From the NCBI RefSeq assembly GCF_013204795.1, contig NZ_JABMKW010000007.1, forward strand, positions 1-64,000: DNA of 64,000 nt. The letters run 5' to 3'. This DNA is from Pedobacter panaciterrae (GTDB lineage Bacteria > Bacteroidota > Bacteroidia > Sphingobacteriales > Sphingobacteriaceae). The notes under the pieces are model-generated. The model was given only the letters and a program-made list of their open reading frames with translations. It did not search any database and was not told the DNA's origin. Below are positions 45,396 through 53,983 of the stretch, in pieces. Numbering within the stretch: position 1 is the stretch's first letter; the number at the start of each line of letters is the position of its first letter. Position numbers and translations under genes: made by a program.

Positions 45396-46994
45396 TTAAA
45401 GAGCAGAAAATATAAAGGTGCTTATAGAACGCGGTGGTAGGGCAGTATCTCCAATTGGATAAGGGCGAATATTGTCATCCTGCTTTTCAGAGGTTATATA
45501 ATGCTTTTTAAGCTTTAAGGCCTGTCCTTTAAGTAGCCCTTTCAATACAAAATCAGTTTTTTTAGTTTCACTTGTGTAGTTAATTACATTTATTACAAGA
45601 CTTTTTCCATTCGGGTCTTTAAATGCAGAAACCATTACCTGCTGGGCAACCTCCATGTCATTTAAGCTGTCGCTTCTTTGTGTTTCTATACGAACCATAC
45701 CAGGGCGGATAAAAAGACTGTAATGTCCTAAGGTCCACAGATTTTTAGTAATGGTGTACTTGTTTTCAGGTTTGCTTGCTCTTTGCGGATTTAATGCGAT
45801 AAGAAAGTAACGTGGATTTAACGGATTCCCGGGCTCGTATGCATTCCAGAAATGCCAGGCAGATGCATCCCCTACGGTAAAATCATGATTAATTACCTTT
45901 GCAAGGAATAATGCATGATCCATCTCGCTTGGCTTGCCTTCGATTTTATCTTTATAACCATTACCAAGCATAGAGTATTCTGATTGCCAATATTCCAGAC
46001 CATTATATTTCTTTAAAGTATCTCTTAAAGATCTTCTTGTGTTTATTAGCGTACTGTCGCCGTTTTCTGTAAAATATCCATGGCCTTCAACAAACTTTGT
46101 ACTATTGCTAAAACCGCCTATGTATAAAGGGCTTTTTGGATTCCAGAAGCTGTCTATCTGGCGTGATGTCCGTCCCTTGTCAGCATACAAAAAATCAAGC
46201 TGACCGGCTTCGGTGGTCAGGATTTTTGTACTAAGCTTTTGCTTCTGTAAACTGATATTTAAAGATTTAATGGTTTGATACATTTCCTCATTTGTCCATG
46301 GACTGCCTTCCTGATTAGATTGCTTTAACCAATCCCATTGGGGCTCATTTATTGGACTTATGTAGTTAAAACGAAGGCCCTCTTTATCATAATGCTTTAT
46401 TACTTCGGTCAGGAAGTTTGCATAAGCATCATATTTATCGGGCCTTAAATTTGTAGAGCCATCTTTTTGCGACTTGTACCCACGGCCATTCTTGTTAAAC
46501 TGTACCGGAGGGCTGTTTACAAATGCAATCAGGTCTTTTACTCCATAATTTTTTGCCTGCCGTAACATCCAGGTGTATCCTTGCTGTTTGCTCCAGTCGT
46601 AAGTTCCATCAGGAGATAAAAAACACTCTACTCTGCGCGAAGGATCTGCAATTCCACTACTGTCGCCTTGTTCAGCAGTACCCCCGCCAATATTAAACCT
46701 CCAAGCAGATAAGCCGATCCCCTTTGGCCTGCCATCTTTTTCAAATCCCCTGCTAAATAACAATTCTGCAATGTGTTGTTTTTCGGCCAATGGCCATTGC
46801 TTGCCAATTTCCTCGGTATACCAGCAACCAGAACCGCCGATGTTGTGTATTTGTTGTGCAGTTTTGTTGAGCAGAAGGGTAAATTTAATTGGTTTCTGAT
46901 CTTGCGAGAATGAACTTAGGGCACTGGCTAAAAGAAAAGTGCACAGGGTAATTTTCCTAATAAAGACACTGGAAAGGAGTAGCTTAATTTTCAT
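45396..46994 (-). CDS. glycoside hydrolase family 30-type enzyme
   Basis: A protein of about 532 residues with a signal peptide. The TIM-barrel core carries NIGGSGCWYTEE, the acid/base glutamate in YISPINEPQWDW (Glu217 from the chosen start) and the nucleophile in YWQSEYSML (Glu339), followed by a C-terminal beta domain. The spacing fits GH30, whose members act as beta-1,6-galactanases, glucosylceramidases or xylanases; the subfamily cannot be settled here, though the NEPQWDW form resembles beta-1,6-galactanase types. I start at ATG 46994 (MKIKLLLSS), since the ATG at 47030 puts 12 extra residues ahead of the signal. Divergent from the DUF4185-like gene by 66 nt. Confidence 0.85.
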   Translation of the reverse strand: MKIKLLLSSVFIRKITLCTFLLASALSSFSQDQKPIKFTLLLNKTAQQIHNIGGSGCWYTEEIGKQWPLAEKQHIAELLFSRGFEKDGRPKGIGLSAWRFNIGGGTAEQGDSSGIADPSRRVECFLSPDGTYDWSKQQGYTWMLRQAKNYGVKDLIAFVNSPPVQFNKNGRGYKSQKDGSTNLRPDKYDAYANFLTEVIKHYDKEGLRFNYISPINEPQWDWLKQSNQEGSPWTNEEMYQTIKSLNISLQKQKLSTKILTTEAGQLDFLYADKGRTSRQIDSFWNPKSPLYIGGFSNSTKFVEGHGYFTENGDSTLINTRRSLRDTLKKYNGLEYWQSEYSMLGNGYKDKIEGKPSEMDHALFLAKVINHDFTVGDASAWHFWNAYEPGNPLNPRYFLIALNPQRASKPENKYTITKNLWTLGHYSLFIRPGMVRIETQRSDSLNDMEVAQQVMVSAFKDPNGKSLVINVINYTSETKKTDFVLKGLLKGQALKLKKHYITSEKQDDNIRPYPIGDTALPPRSISTFIFSAL

Positions 46995-47060
46995 AGATAC
47001 AATATTAATAATTGACAGCTTAATATACATATAACTCTACTTTTAATATATTTATACCTG

Positions 47061-48257
47061 ATGAATAGACTTAAATTTACCTCAGGCATAAAAGAAATCG
47101 TTTTGTTATGTTGTTTGGCCGGCTTTTTTAGCAATTCCAATGCTCAGGATTTGACGAATATAAAATTTACGGCTACGGAGGCTACAGAGTGGACAAATTT
47201 ATTTGTAAGAAATAATGGATGGTTTGGCGGTGATGGTATCTATACTATTCCATTAAATGGGGTAGAATCAGGTAAACCAGAAGCTAAGAAAACCCTCTTC
47301 ATTTTTAGTGATAGTATGATTGGGAACATTAAAGATGATAAAATGGAGCCCGGAGCTAAAATGATCCATAATAGCATAGCGATATTAAAAGGTACAAAAC
47401 CTGTAAAGGACAACATAACTTTTTTTTGGAAAAACGACCAGAAGGATAACCCGGAAACTGTATTTGTGCCGAAAACTCCCCTAACAGGCCCTACAGATTA
47501 TTATTGGCTTGGCGATGGTTTTGTAAACCAGGAGCAAAATAATGCCATCTATATTTTTGGTTACAGGGTTAAACAGGTAAGTGATGGCGCTTTTGGCTTT
47601 TCTGAGGTAGGTAATACGCTAATCAAAATCGCCGAAAAAGAAGAGCCTCCTTATAAAACCTTTGAACAGAAAGATACTCCATTTTATTTAAGCAGTAATG
47701 AAACCGAAAAGGAAATGGCATCTTTTGGTGCAGGTATATTCGTAAACACAGCCAAGGCCGGAGCGCCTGGGCCTGATGGATATGTTTACGTTTATGGGGT
47801 AAAAGGGATGGCTAAAAAATTGCTGGTAGCAAGGGTAAAACCTAAAGAATTTGATGATTACGCTAAGTGGAACTTCTGGGATGGGGCAACGTGGAATGCA
47901 GATATTAAGAAGGCTGAAGCAATAACAGATCAGGTTTCAAATGAGCTTAGTTTATCGGTATTGCCAGATGGGAGATATGCGTTAATTTTTCAGCAGGGTG
48001 GCATGGGAAGAGCAGTAGGGATGCGTTTAGGGAAAAGCCCTATCGGGCCTTTTGGGCCAATAATAAAATTGTGGGACAGCTCTGATGCGTTAAAAAAGAA
48101 AAGTTATTTTTCTTATAATGCTAAGGCTCATCCAGGTTTATCTGAAAAAGGAGAACTTTTAATTAGTTATAATGTTAATTCTTTTGATTTCTTTAAAGAT
48201 CTTGAAACGGATCCTCAGTTGTACAGGCCCCGGTTCATTAAGATAAAATTTAACTAA
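47061..48257 (+). CDS. exported DUF4185-like beta-propeller protein
   Basis: A 398-residue exported protein with signal peptide (cleavage after SNSNA). The repeated propeller strands KKTLFIFSDSMIG, NAIYIFGYRVKQ, GYVYVYGVKGMAKKLLVARV and the closing ISYNVNSFDF with YRPRFIKIKF fit DUF4185, a five-bladed-propeller family related in fold to glycosidases of the GH43/GH32 type. A catalytic role is not proven. It is divergent from GH30 and followed 21 nt later by a FecR-type gene, suggesting a small glycan-use group. Confidence 0.72.
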   Translation: MNRLKFTSGIKEIVLLCCLAGFFSNSNAQDLTNIKFTATEATEWTNLFVRNNGWFGGDGIYTIPLNGVESGKPEAKKTLFIFSDSMIGNIKDDKMEPGAKMIHNSIAILKGTKPVKDNITFFWKNDQKDNPETVFVPKTPLTGPTDYYWLGDGFVNQEQNNAIYIFGYRVKQVSDGAFGFSEVGNTLIKIAEKEEPPYKTFEQKDTPFYLSSNETEKEMASFGAGIFVNTAKAGAPGPDGYVYVYGVKGMAKKLLVARVKPKEFDDYAKWNFWDGATWNADIKKAEAITDQVSNELSLSVLPDGRYALIFQQGGMGRAVGMRLGKSPIGPFGPIIKLWDSSDALKKKSYFSYNAKAHPGLSEKGELLISYNVNSFDFFKDLETDPQLYRPRFIKIKFN

Positions 48258-48278
48258 AACTGAAAAGGAAGTGTAAAA

Positions 48279-49247
48279 ATGAGTGAAGAACCAGAAAAGA
48301 AGCCAATATTTTACGACAGGTGGGCATTCAGATATTTAGCAATAGCCTGTTTGGCGTTAATAGCGTGTGCGATTGGGGCAATTTTTTATAACCATCATCC
48401 AAAACCCTTAAAAGAAAACAGGTTTGCTAAGAGAGACATTCATGCAGGCAGCAGCAGGGCTATATTAACTTTGGCAAGCGGTAAAAAGATTAGTCTTGAT
48501 GAAGCGCCTAATGGAGTTCTGGCTGAGGAGTCTGGGGCAAGTATTGTGAGGACAGGAAGCGGACAAATTACCTATGCTGTTCATGAAAAAGCGCTTAATT
48601 CTGATACGGTTAAAAATGTAGGGATTAATAATCTTGAGACTCCCTTGGGTGGCCAATATCAGGTTCGTTTACCAGACGGCACTAAAGTGTGGTTAAATGC
48701 GGCCTCTAAATTAACTTATCCGGCATCATTTGATCCAGGTGCTGAGCGTAAAGTAGAGCTAAAGGGTGAAGCTTATTTTGAGATCGCTCAGATTGCCAAT
48801 ACGCCATTTGTGGTATTTTCTGGAAAGCAGCGCATTGAGGTTGAGGCTGCGCAACTTAACATTAGTAGCTATGTTAATGATGAGGCCATAAAAACTACGC
48901 TGTTGGAGGGGATGGGCAGAATTAATTCCGATAATATCATAAAGTCGGGCCAGCAGGCTATAAATAAAAAAGGCAATTTGGAAATCATTCCTGCAAATAC
49001 CAAGGAAGCAGTTGCATGGAAAAACGGGCTCTTCTTATTTGAAGATGAAAGCCTGGAAACTATAATGAAAAGTATTTCCAGATGGTACAACGTTGAAATA
49101 ATTTATGCTAACGAAAACGCACCTAAAGAATTATTTAGTTTATCTGTTTCAAGGTTTGATAACATCTCTTCTACTTTAAAATCTTTAGAGAATACAGGTT
49201 TTGTACGGTTCAAAATAAAGGGGAGAAAAATAACCGTTCTTCGCTAA
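48279..49247 (+). CDS. FecR-domain protein lacking the sigma-binding region
   Basis: A 322-residue inner-membrane protein. Only about 16 residues precede the single membrane segment (17-37), so the roughly 80-residue cytoplasmic anti-sigma part seen in the other FecR of this window is missing. The periplasmic FecR domain is complete (GGQYQVRLPDGTKVWLNAAS, GEAYFEIAQIANTPFVVFSG), as is the C-terminal STN-like domain (MKSISRWYNVEIIYANENAP, ITVLR). No sigma factor or SusC lies nearby. It begins 21 nt after the DUF4185-like gene. Either it works with a partner that supplies the cytoplasmic part, or it is a periplasmic decoy or scaffold. Confidence 0.82.
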   Translation: MSEEPEKKPIFYDRWAFRYLAIACLALIACAIGAIFYNHHPKPLKENRFAKRDIHAGSSRAILTLASGKKISLDEAPNGVLAEESGASIVRTGSGQITYAVHEKALNSDTVKNVGINNLETPLGGQYQVRLPDGTKVWLNAASKLTYPASFDPGAERKVELKGEAYFEIAQIANTPFVVFSGKQRIEVEAAQLNISSYVNDEAIKTTLLEGMGRINSDNIIKSGQQAINKKGNLEIIPANTKEAVAWKNGLFLFEDESLETIMKSISRWYNVEIIYANENAPKELFSLSVSRFDNISSTLKSLENTGFVRFKIKGRKITVLR

Positions 49248-49410
49248 GTCTGGCATCTGTTGCGAAAAGCAACAGCGGCTAGGTCTCATCGAAGAAGGTG
49301 ATTTTTAAGGAAAGTAGGGGGCTATCTAGTATTGCCAGTTGAACAGACAGTATTAATTATCATCAATTTATATTAACATAAGAAGGTGGTTTGCCATGCT
49401 ATTTTCCTTA

Positions 49411-49458
49411 AATTCAGTGTCAGAGATGGGGCCTAGGAACCATCTCTGACACTGAATT
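49411..49458. terminator. 19-bp perfect hairpin between FecR-like and cdaA genes
   Basis: The stem AATTCAGTGTCAGAGATGG (49411-49429) pairs perfectly with 49440-49458 around a 10-nt loop. It overlaps the cdaA stop codon. Neither strand has a T tract, so it may be a bidirectional terminator of weak intrinsic type or an mRNA-end stabiliser. Confidence 0.6.
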
Positions 49459-50248
49459 AAAAATCTTTATTTAGAAGTTTCTCCAACTCTCCAAAAGATA
49501 CATTCATTCTTACACGGCCTTGTTTAGCATAGGCAATCTCTCCGGTTTCTTCTGAAACAATTACTGCAACGGCATCCGTAGTTTCAGACACGCCAATCCC
49601 GGCTCTATGACGAAGACCAAACTGAGGTGGTAATTTATCATTATCAGTTAAAGGGAGGATACAACTTGCACTTTTGATTTTGTTTTCGGCAATAACAACT
49701 GCTCCATCATGTAATGGGCTGTATTTTTGAAAGATGCTCTCCAGCAATCGTTTTGATATTTTTGAATCTATTAGCTCACAACTGTTGGCAAAAAGCTGAT
49801 CGTCGTAAAACTTTACAAATACAATTAGTGCTCCGGTTCTTGATTTTTTCATGCTCTTGCAAGCATCAATGATAGGTTTTATCCTTACTAAATTGTCGCG
49901 CTCAATATTTTTACTTCCAAATAAATAGCCCCACCAGGCTTTGTTTTGCTGTAGAAAAGTATTTTTCCCGATGAGTAATAAGAAGCGCCTGATCTCTGGC
50001 TGGAAAATAACAATTAGGGCTATTATCCCCACACTCATAAATTGGTTAATGATAGTGGATAGTAAATTCATTTTTAATGCATCTACAACCCAATGTATTA
50101 CCAATATGATTACCATACCTAACAACAGGTTTACTGCGAGGGTGTTCTTAATCAGGTTGTAGATGTAATAGATAATTAAAGCGACAAGAATAATATCTAC
50201 CGCATCTGTTACTGTTACCTTTAAGAAATCAAATTCTAAGCCTTTCAT
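49457..50248 (-). CDS. cdaA: diadenylate cyclase CdaA
   Basis: A membrane-bound enzyme of about 263 residues that makes cyclic di-AMP from two ATP. Three N-terminal hydrophobic segments precede the DisA_N catalytic domain with SPLHDGAVVI (DGA motif) and GLRHRAGIGVSE (RHR motif), followed by a TDAVAVIVSEETG segment. I start at ATG 50248 (MKGLEFDF), 20 nt past the folP stop; the longer frame to 50305 runs back into folP. c-di-AMP controls potassium and osmotic balance and wall integrity in other bacteria. It is probably co-transcribed with folP. Confidence 0.93.
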   Translation of the reverse strand: MKGLEFDFLKVTVTDAVDIILVALIIYYIYNLIKNTLAVNLLLGMVIILVIHWVVDALKMNLLSTIINQFMSVGIIALIVIFQPEIRRFLLLIGKNTFLQQNKAWWGYLFGSKNIERDNLVRIKPIIDACKSMKKSRTGALIVFVKFYDDQLFANSCELIDSKISKRLLESIFQKYSPLHDGAVVIAENKIKSASCILPLTDNDKLPPQFGLRHRAGIGVSETTDAVAVIVSEETGEIAYAKQGRVRMNVSFGELEKLLNKDF

Positions 50249-50268
50249 CACTGCCAAGTTATGGATTT

Positions 50269-51126
50269 TTATTGTTGCTGCGTCTTTTGAACTAAAGCTA
50301 TACACTCTACTGCAGCTTTTACATCGTGAACACGCAATATGCTTGCTCCTTTTAATAGCGCTATAGTATTCAATACCGATGTTCCGTTAAGGGCTTCCTG
50401 CGGAGTTAAACCCAGAATTTTATAGATCATAGATTTTCTGGAAAAGCCGACAAGTAGGGGAAGCTCAAAAATGTTAAAGTCCTGAAGTTGATTTAGCAGC
50501 TGATAATTCTGGTCTAAAGTTTTTGCAAAACCGAAGCCGGGATCTAAAATAATATCTTTTACCCCCAGTTTCTGTAGTTCGGCAACTTTAAGGGAGAAGT
50601 AGTCCGTTATGTCCAATGCAAGATCTTTATATTCTGTTTGTTGTTGCATGGTTTGTGGCGTTCCCTTCATATGCATCATAATGTATGGAACCTGAAGGGC
50701 CGCAACTGTTTCAAACATGGCTTCATCCATGTCGCCCGAAGCGATATCATTTATGATATGAGCGCCTGCTTCTATGCTTTCTTTTGCTACTCTTGCTCTA
50801 AAAGTGTCTATAGAAATGATTACTTCAGGTAACTTTTTTGTGATAGCCTCTACAAACGGAACTATCCTTTTTAATTCTTCATCCGGACTCACTTCTGCTG
50901 CACCCGGACGAGAGGAGTATGCTCCTATATCTATAAACTTAGCCCCATCTTTCAGAAAGGCTTCCGTTCTTTGCAATGCATCGTCTAAAGAGCCGGCCCG
51001 GCTGTTACTGTAAAAGGAGTCTGGGGTCAGATTTAGGATGCCCATTACACATGGGGCACTGATATCTGTCAGTTTGCCTTTGACGTTTAGTGTAGTCTTT
51101 CGGTTTAAAAATGTATCTTTAGCCAT
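50269..51126 (-). CDS. folP: dihydropteroate synthase
   Basis: A 285-residue TIM-barrel enzyme of folate synthesis that joins p-aminobenzoate to the pterin pyrophosphate; it is the sulfonamide target. Motifs: MGILNLTPDSFYSNSRA at the N terminus, IDIGAYSSRPGAAEVS, INDIASGD, DIILDPGFGFAKT and LVGFSRKSMI. It is the first gene of folP-cdaA, divergent from the DUF1599 operon across 93 nt. Confidence 0.96.
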   Translation of the reverse strand: MAKDTFLNRKTTLNVKGKLTDISAPCVMGILNLTPDSFYSNSRAGSLDDALQRTEAFLKDGAKFIDIGAYSSRPGAAEVSPDEELKRIVPFVEAITKKLPEVIISIDTFRARVAKESIEAGAHIINDIASGDMDEAMFETVAALQVPYIMMHMKGTPQTMQQQTEYKDLALDITDYFSLKVAELQKLGVKDIILDPGFGFAKTLDQNYQLLNQLQDFNIFELPLLVGFSRKSMIYKILGLTPQEALNGTSVLNTIALLKGASILRVHDVKAAVECIALVQKTQQQ

Positions 51127-51219
51127 TGTTTGAATACAAACTTAGATAAAATCTTTAAATGATTTTACTCAATTAGGATACAGTATTAAAACGGATGTAA
51201 ACTTATTATTTTAATCGTT

Positions 51220-51762
51220 TTGGCAACAAACACTTCACAAGAATTTGACTCAGTAATAGCGGTTTGCAAATCGCTTTTTTTAAAGAAAACAAACGACTAT
51301 GGAACAGCGTGGCGAATATTAAGGCCGGCTTCTATAACAGACCAGATCTTCATTAAAGCACAGCGGATCCGCACGCTTGAGGAAAAGAAAGTATCTAAAG
51401 TAGGAGAAGACATTGTTTCTGAGTATATAGGAATTATTAATTATTGTGCAATTGCCATGATGCAGCTTGAGCTTGGAGAAGATGATCCGTATGAGCTGGG
51501 TGTGGAAAGAGTAGAGAAGCTTTTTGACGAGAAGGTAAATGGGACTAAAGAACTTATGTTTGCCAAAAATCACGATTATGGTGAGGCCTGGAGAGACATG
51601 CGCATTAGCTCTTTAACAGATCTGATTTTAATGAAAATTTTAAGAGTAAAACAAATAGAAGACAATTCGGGGCACACCCTGGCCTCCGAAGGTGTAAATG
51701 CAAATTATCAGGATATGCTAAACTATGCTGTTTTTGCTTTAATTAAGTTGGGCGTAAAATAG
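51220..51762 (+). CDS. DUF1599 (nucleotide modification-associated domain 1) protein, TTG start
   Basis: A 180-residue protein made of two tandem copies of one domain. Copy 1 (about 12-86) has KKTNDYGTAWRILRPASITD, QIFIKAQRIRTLEEKK and a NYCAIAMMQLE helix. Copy 2 (about 98-179) has AKNHDYGEAWRDMRISSLTD, LILMKILRVKQIED and NYAVFALIKL. The DYGxAWR motif occurs in each. The domain is associated by bioinformatics with modified-nucleotide metabolism; no biochemical role is established to my knowledge. No in-frame ATG precedes the first copy, so TTG 51220 is the likely start. First gene of a tight four-gene operon. Confidence 0.85.
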   Translation: MATNTSQEFDSVIAVCKSLFLKKTNDYGTAWRILRPASITDQIFIKAQRIRTLEEKKVSKVGEDIVSEYIGIINYCAIAMMQLELGEDDPYELGVERVEKLFDEKVNGTKELMFAKNHDYGEAWRDMRISSLTDLILMKILRVKQIEDNSGHTLASEGVNANYQDMLNYAVFALIKLGVK

Positions 51763-51772
51763 CTGGTAAACA

Positions 51773-52924
51773 ATGAAGAAAGCCGCATTAAACTTTTCCA
51801 GGATATTTGTTGGTATCCTCTTTATATTTTCAGGATTAATAAAAGCCAATGATCCACTTGGATTTGGTTATAAATTGCAGGAGTACTTTGAAGTGTTCCA
51901 TATGTCGTTTCTTAGTGGCATGGCTACAGGAATTGCCATATTGCTTTGTGTATTTGAAATTGTATTGGGTGCTTTACTGCTTTTTGGTTTTTGGCGCAAA
52001 CAGGTAACAACTGGTTTACTGGTGGTTATTATTTTCTTTACATTTCTAACCTTTGTTTCGGCAGCGTTTAAAGTAGTAACCTCATGCGGATGTTTTGGAG
52101 ATGCCATTCCTTTAACCCCTTGGCAATCTTTTTCTAAAGATCTGGTTTTATTGGTAATGATCGTTTACCTGTTCAAAAACAGGGATAGGATACACCCGGT
52201 TACTGAAAATGCCAGATGGCAAAGCGCTTTGTTTGCTATTGTACTTACTTTTTCATTAATGTTTAGTCAGTTCACCTATAGCAGATTGCCTGTACTAGAT
52301 TTTCTGCCTTATAAAGTTGGGGCTAGCTTGCCCGATTTGATGAAGATACCTGCCGGGGCAACGCCTGATGAGTATTTAATCATGTACAACATGAAGAATA
52401 AGGAAACAGGTGAAACCAAGGTGATGAGTGATAAAGATTATCTGAAAACAGAGATCTGGAAAGACGATAACTGGGAAATTATAGGTGATCCGGAGAGCAA
52501 GCTGATTAAAAAAGGCTATGAGCCTAAAATTAAAGATTTACAAATAACCGATGCTTCGGGCACCGATTATACAAAAGAACTAATAGAAAATCCATATTAC
52601 AATCTGGTAATTGTAGCATACAATTTAAAAGACTCCAATGAGGAAGGTATAGCTAAGTTAAATGCGCTGGCATTAAATGCAACGGAACAATTTAATATCA
52701 GGTCCATAATGTTAACCTCGAGTTCAGCACAAGATGCAGATGCCTACAGCAAAAAAATGAAACTGTTTAGTGAAGTCTTTTATGCTGATGCTGTGCCTTT
52801 AAAAAGTATGGTGAGGGCAAATCCAGGTGTGCTTTTACTTAAGAACGGTGTTGTTATTAATAAATGGCATTATAATAATGTTCCTTCTTTTGACGAACTT
52901 ACTAAAATGTATTTTGCTAAATAA
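51773..52924 (+). CDS. BT_3928-type membrane protein (DoxX/MauE-like plus thioredoxin-like C-terminal region)
   Basis: A 383-residue protein. The N-terminal 175 residues form about four or five membrane helices of the DoxX/MauE type (FSRIFVGILFIFSGLIKAND, then SCGCFGDAIPLTPW with a Cys-Gly-Cys). The C-terminal region looks like a thioredoxin fold (YYNLVIVAYNLKDSNEEGIA; PGVLLLKNGVVINKWHYNNV) but has no CxxC. MauE-like proteins are linked to disulfide chemistry in the envelope; a redox role here is inference. It lies 10 nt after DUF1599 and 2 nt before the permease gene. Confidence 0.82.
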   Translation: MKKAALNFSRIFVGILFIFSGLIKANDPLGFGYKLQEYFEVFHMSFLSGMATGIAILLCVFEIVLGALLLFGFWRKQVTTGLLVVIIFFTFLTFVSAAFKVVTSCGCFGDAIPLTPWQSFSKDLVLLVMIVYLFKNRDRIHPVTENARWQSALFAIVLTFSLMFSQFTYSRLPVLDFLPYKVGASLPDLMKIPAGATPDEYLIMYNMKNKETGETKVMSDKDYLKTEIWKDDNWEIIGDPESKLIKKGYEPKIKDLQITDASGTDYTKELIENPYYNLVIVAYNLKDSNEEGIAKLNALALNATEQFNIRSIMLTSSSAQDADAYSKKMKLFSEVFYADAVPLKSMVRANPGVLLLKNGVVINKWHYNNVPSFDELTKMYFAK

Positions 52925-52926
52925 TC

Positions 52927-53982
52927 ATGTTACAATACGCTTTTAAAAAATTCATCTATGGATTTGCCGTAATGGCAGGCGTAATTGTAGTCGTGTTTGT
53001 ATTATTTAATGTATTGCCCGGAGATCCCGCAAGGATGACTTTAGGACAACGTTCTGATGTACAATCTTTAGAGGCTGTACGCAAAGAGTTTGGGTTAGAT
53101 AGATCAAGACCTGTACAATTCTTCCTTTATTTAAATGACCTTTCGCCAATAGGGCTCCACGATAATGATAAGGAGACGAAGGACAAGTACCATTATGTAA
53201 AACTGTTTTCTGTTGGCAAAGATGTTATAGCGCTTAAATGGCCTTATTTACGCCGTTCTTATCAAACTAAACGTGATGTAACCACAATTCTTACTGAAAC
53301 GGTTCCCAATACTTTCATTCTGGCACTTACAGCTATGATATTTGCTACTATAATAGGTGTTTTTTTAGGGGTACTGTCGGCTGTTCATAAAGATAGCTGG
53401 ATTGATAAGACTGCAAATGCTTTTGCTATTTTGGGTATATCTGCACCTTCTTTTTTCGCCGGGATCATTATAGCGTGGTTTTTTGGCTTTGTACTTAGCG
53501 ATTACACCGGGTTAAATATGTCTGGCAGTTTGTATAGCTATGATCCTTTTGAGGGTGAGGTAACCACCTGGAAAAATCTGTGGTTACCAATGGTAACCCT
53601 GGGCTTAAGGCCACTGGCTATTATTGTACAGTTAACGCGCAGTGCGATGTTAGATGTTCTTGCACAGGATTACATTAGAACTGCACGGGCAAAAGGATTA
53701 GGGAGAAATGCAATAATTTACAAGCATGCACTTAGAAATGCCCTAAATCCCGTTATCACCGCTATTTCGGGATGGTTTGCTTCACTGCTGGCTGGTTCGT
53801 TTTTTGTAGAGTATATTTTTGGTTATAATGGTTTAGGGCGCACTACTGTAACTGCACTGGAGATGTCAGATTTTCCGGTAGTTATGGGGTCTATACTTTT
53901 TATTGCCTTTGTTTTTGTAGTAATTAATATTTTTGTAGATATTTTATATGCCTTTGTTGATCCAAGGGTAAAGTTGGCTTAA
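52927..53982 (+). CDS. ABC transporter permease, DppB/OppB type, without partner subunits
   Basis: A 351-residue inner-membrane permease of the peptide/nickel importer class. It has GDPARMTLGQRSDVQSLEAV near the N terminus, the EAA-loop equivalent RTARAKGLGRNAIIYKHALR and the closing FVDILYAFVDPRVKLA. An extended region (about 75-120, DNDKETKDKYHYVKLFSVGK) lies between the first and second membrane helices. The usual DppC, DppD, DppF and binding protein genes are absent; instead it sits between a BT_3928-type gene (2 nt) and aroK (1 nt). Partners must be encoded elsewhere or the protein has a separate role. Confidence 0.9.
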   Translation: MLQYAFKKFIYGFAVMAGVIVVVFVLFNVLPGDPARMTLGQRSDVQSLEAVRKEFGLDRSRPVQFFLYLNDLSPIGLHDNDKETKDKYHYVKLFSVGKDVIALKWPYLRRSYQTKRDVTTILTETVPNTFILALTAMIFATIIGVFLGVLSAVHKDSWIDKTANAFAILGISAPSFFAGIIIAWFFGFVLSDYTGLNMSGSLYSYDPFEGEVTTWKNLWLPMVTLGLRPLAIIVQLTRSAMLDVLAQDYIRTARAKGLGRNAIIYKHALRNALNPVITAISGWFASLLAGSFFVEYIFGYNGLGRTTVTALEMSDFPVVMGSILFIAFVFVVINIFVDILYAFVDPRVKLA

Positions 53983-53983
53983 A

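Noticed and set aside
48279-49247. Mis-called start hiding a sigma-binding region in the FecR-like gene
   Set aside because: The preceding DUF4185-like gene ends 21 nt upstream, so no room exists for about 80 more residues without a large overlap in another frame.
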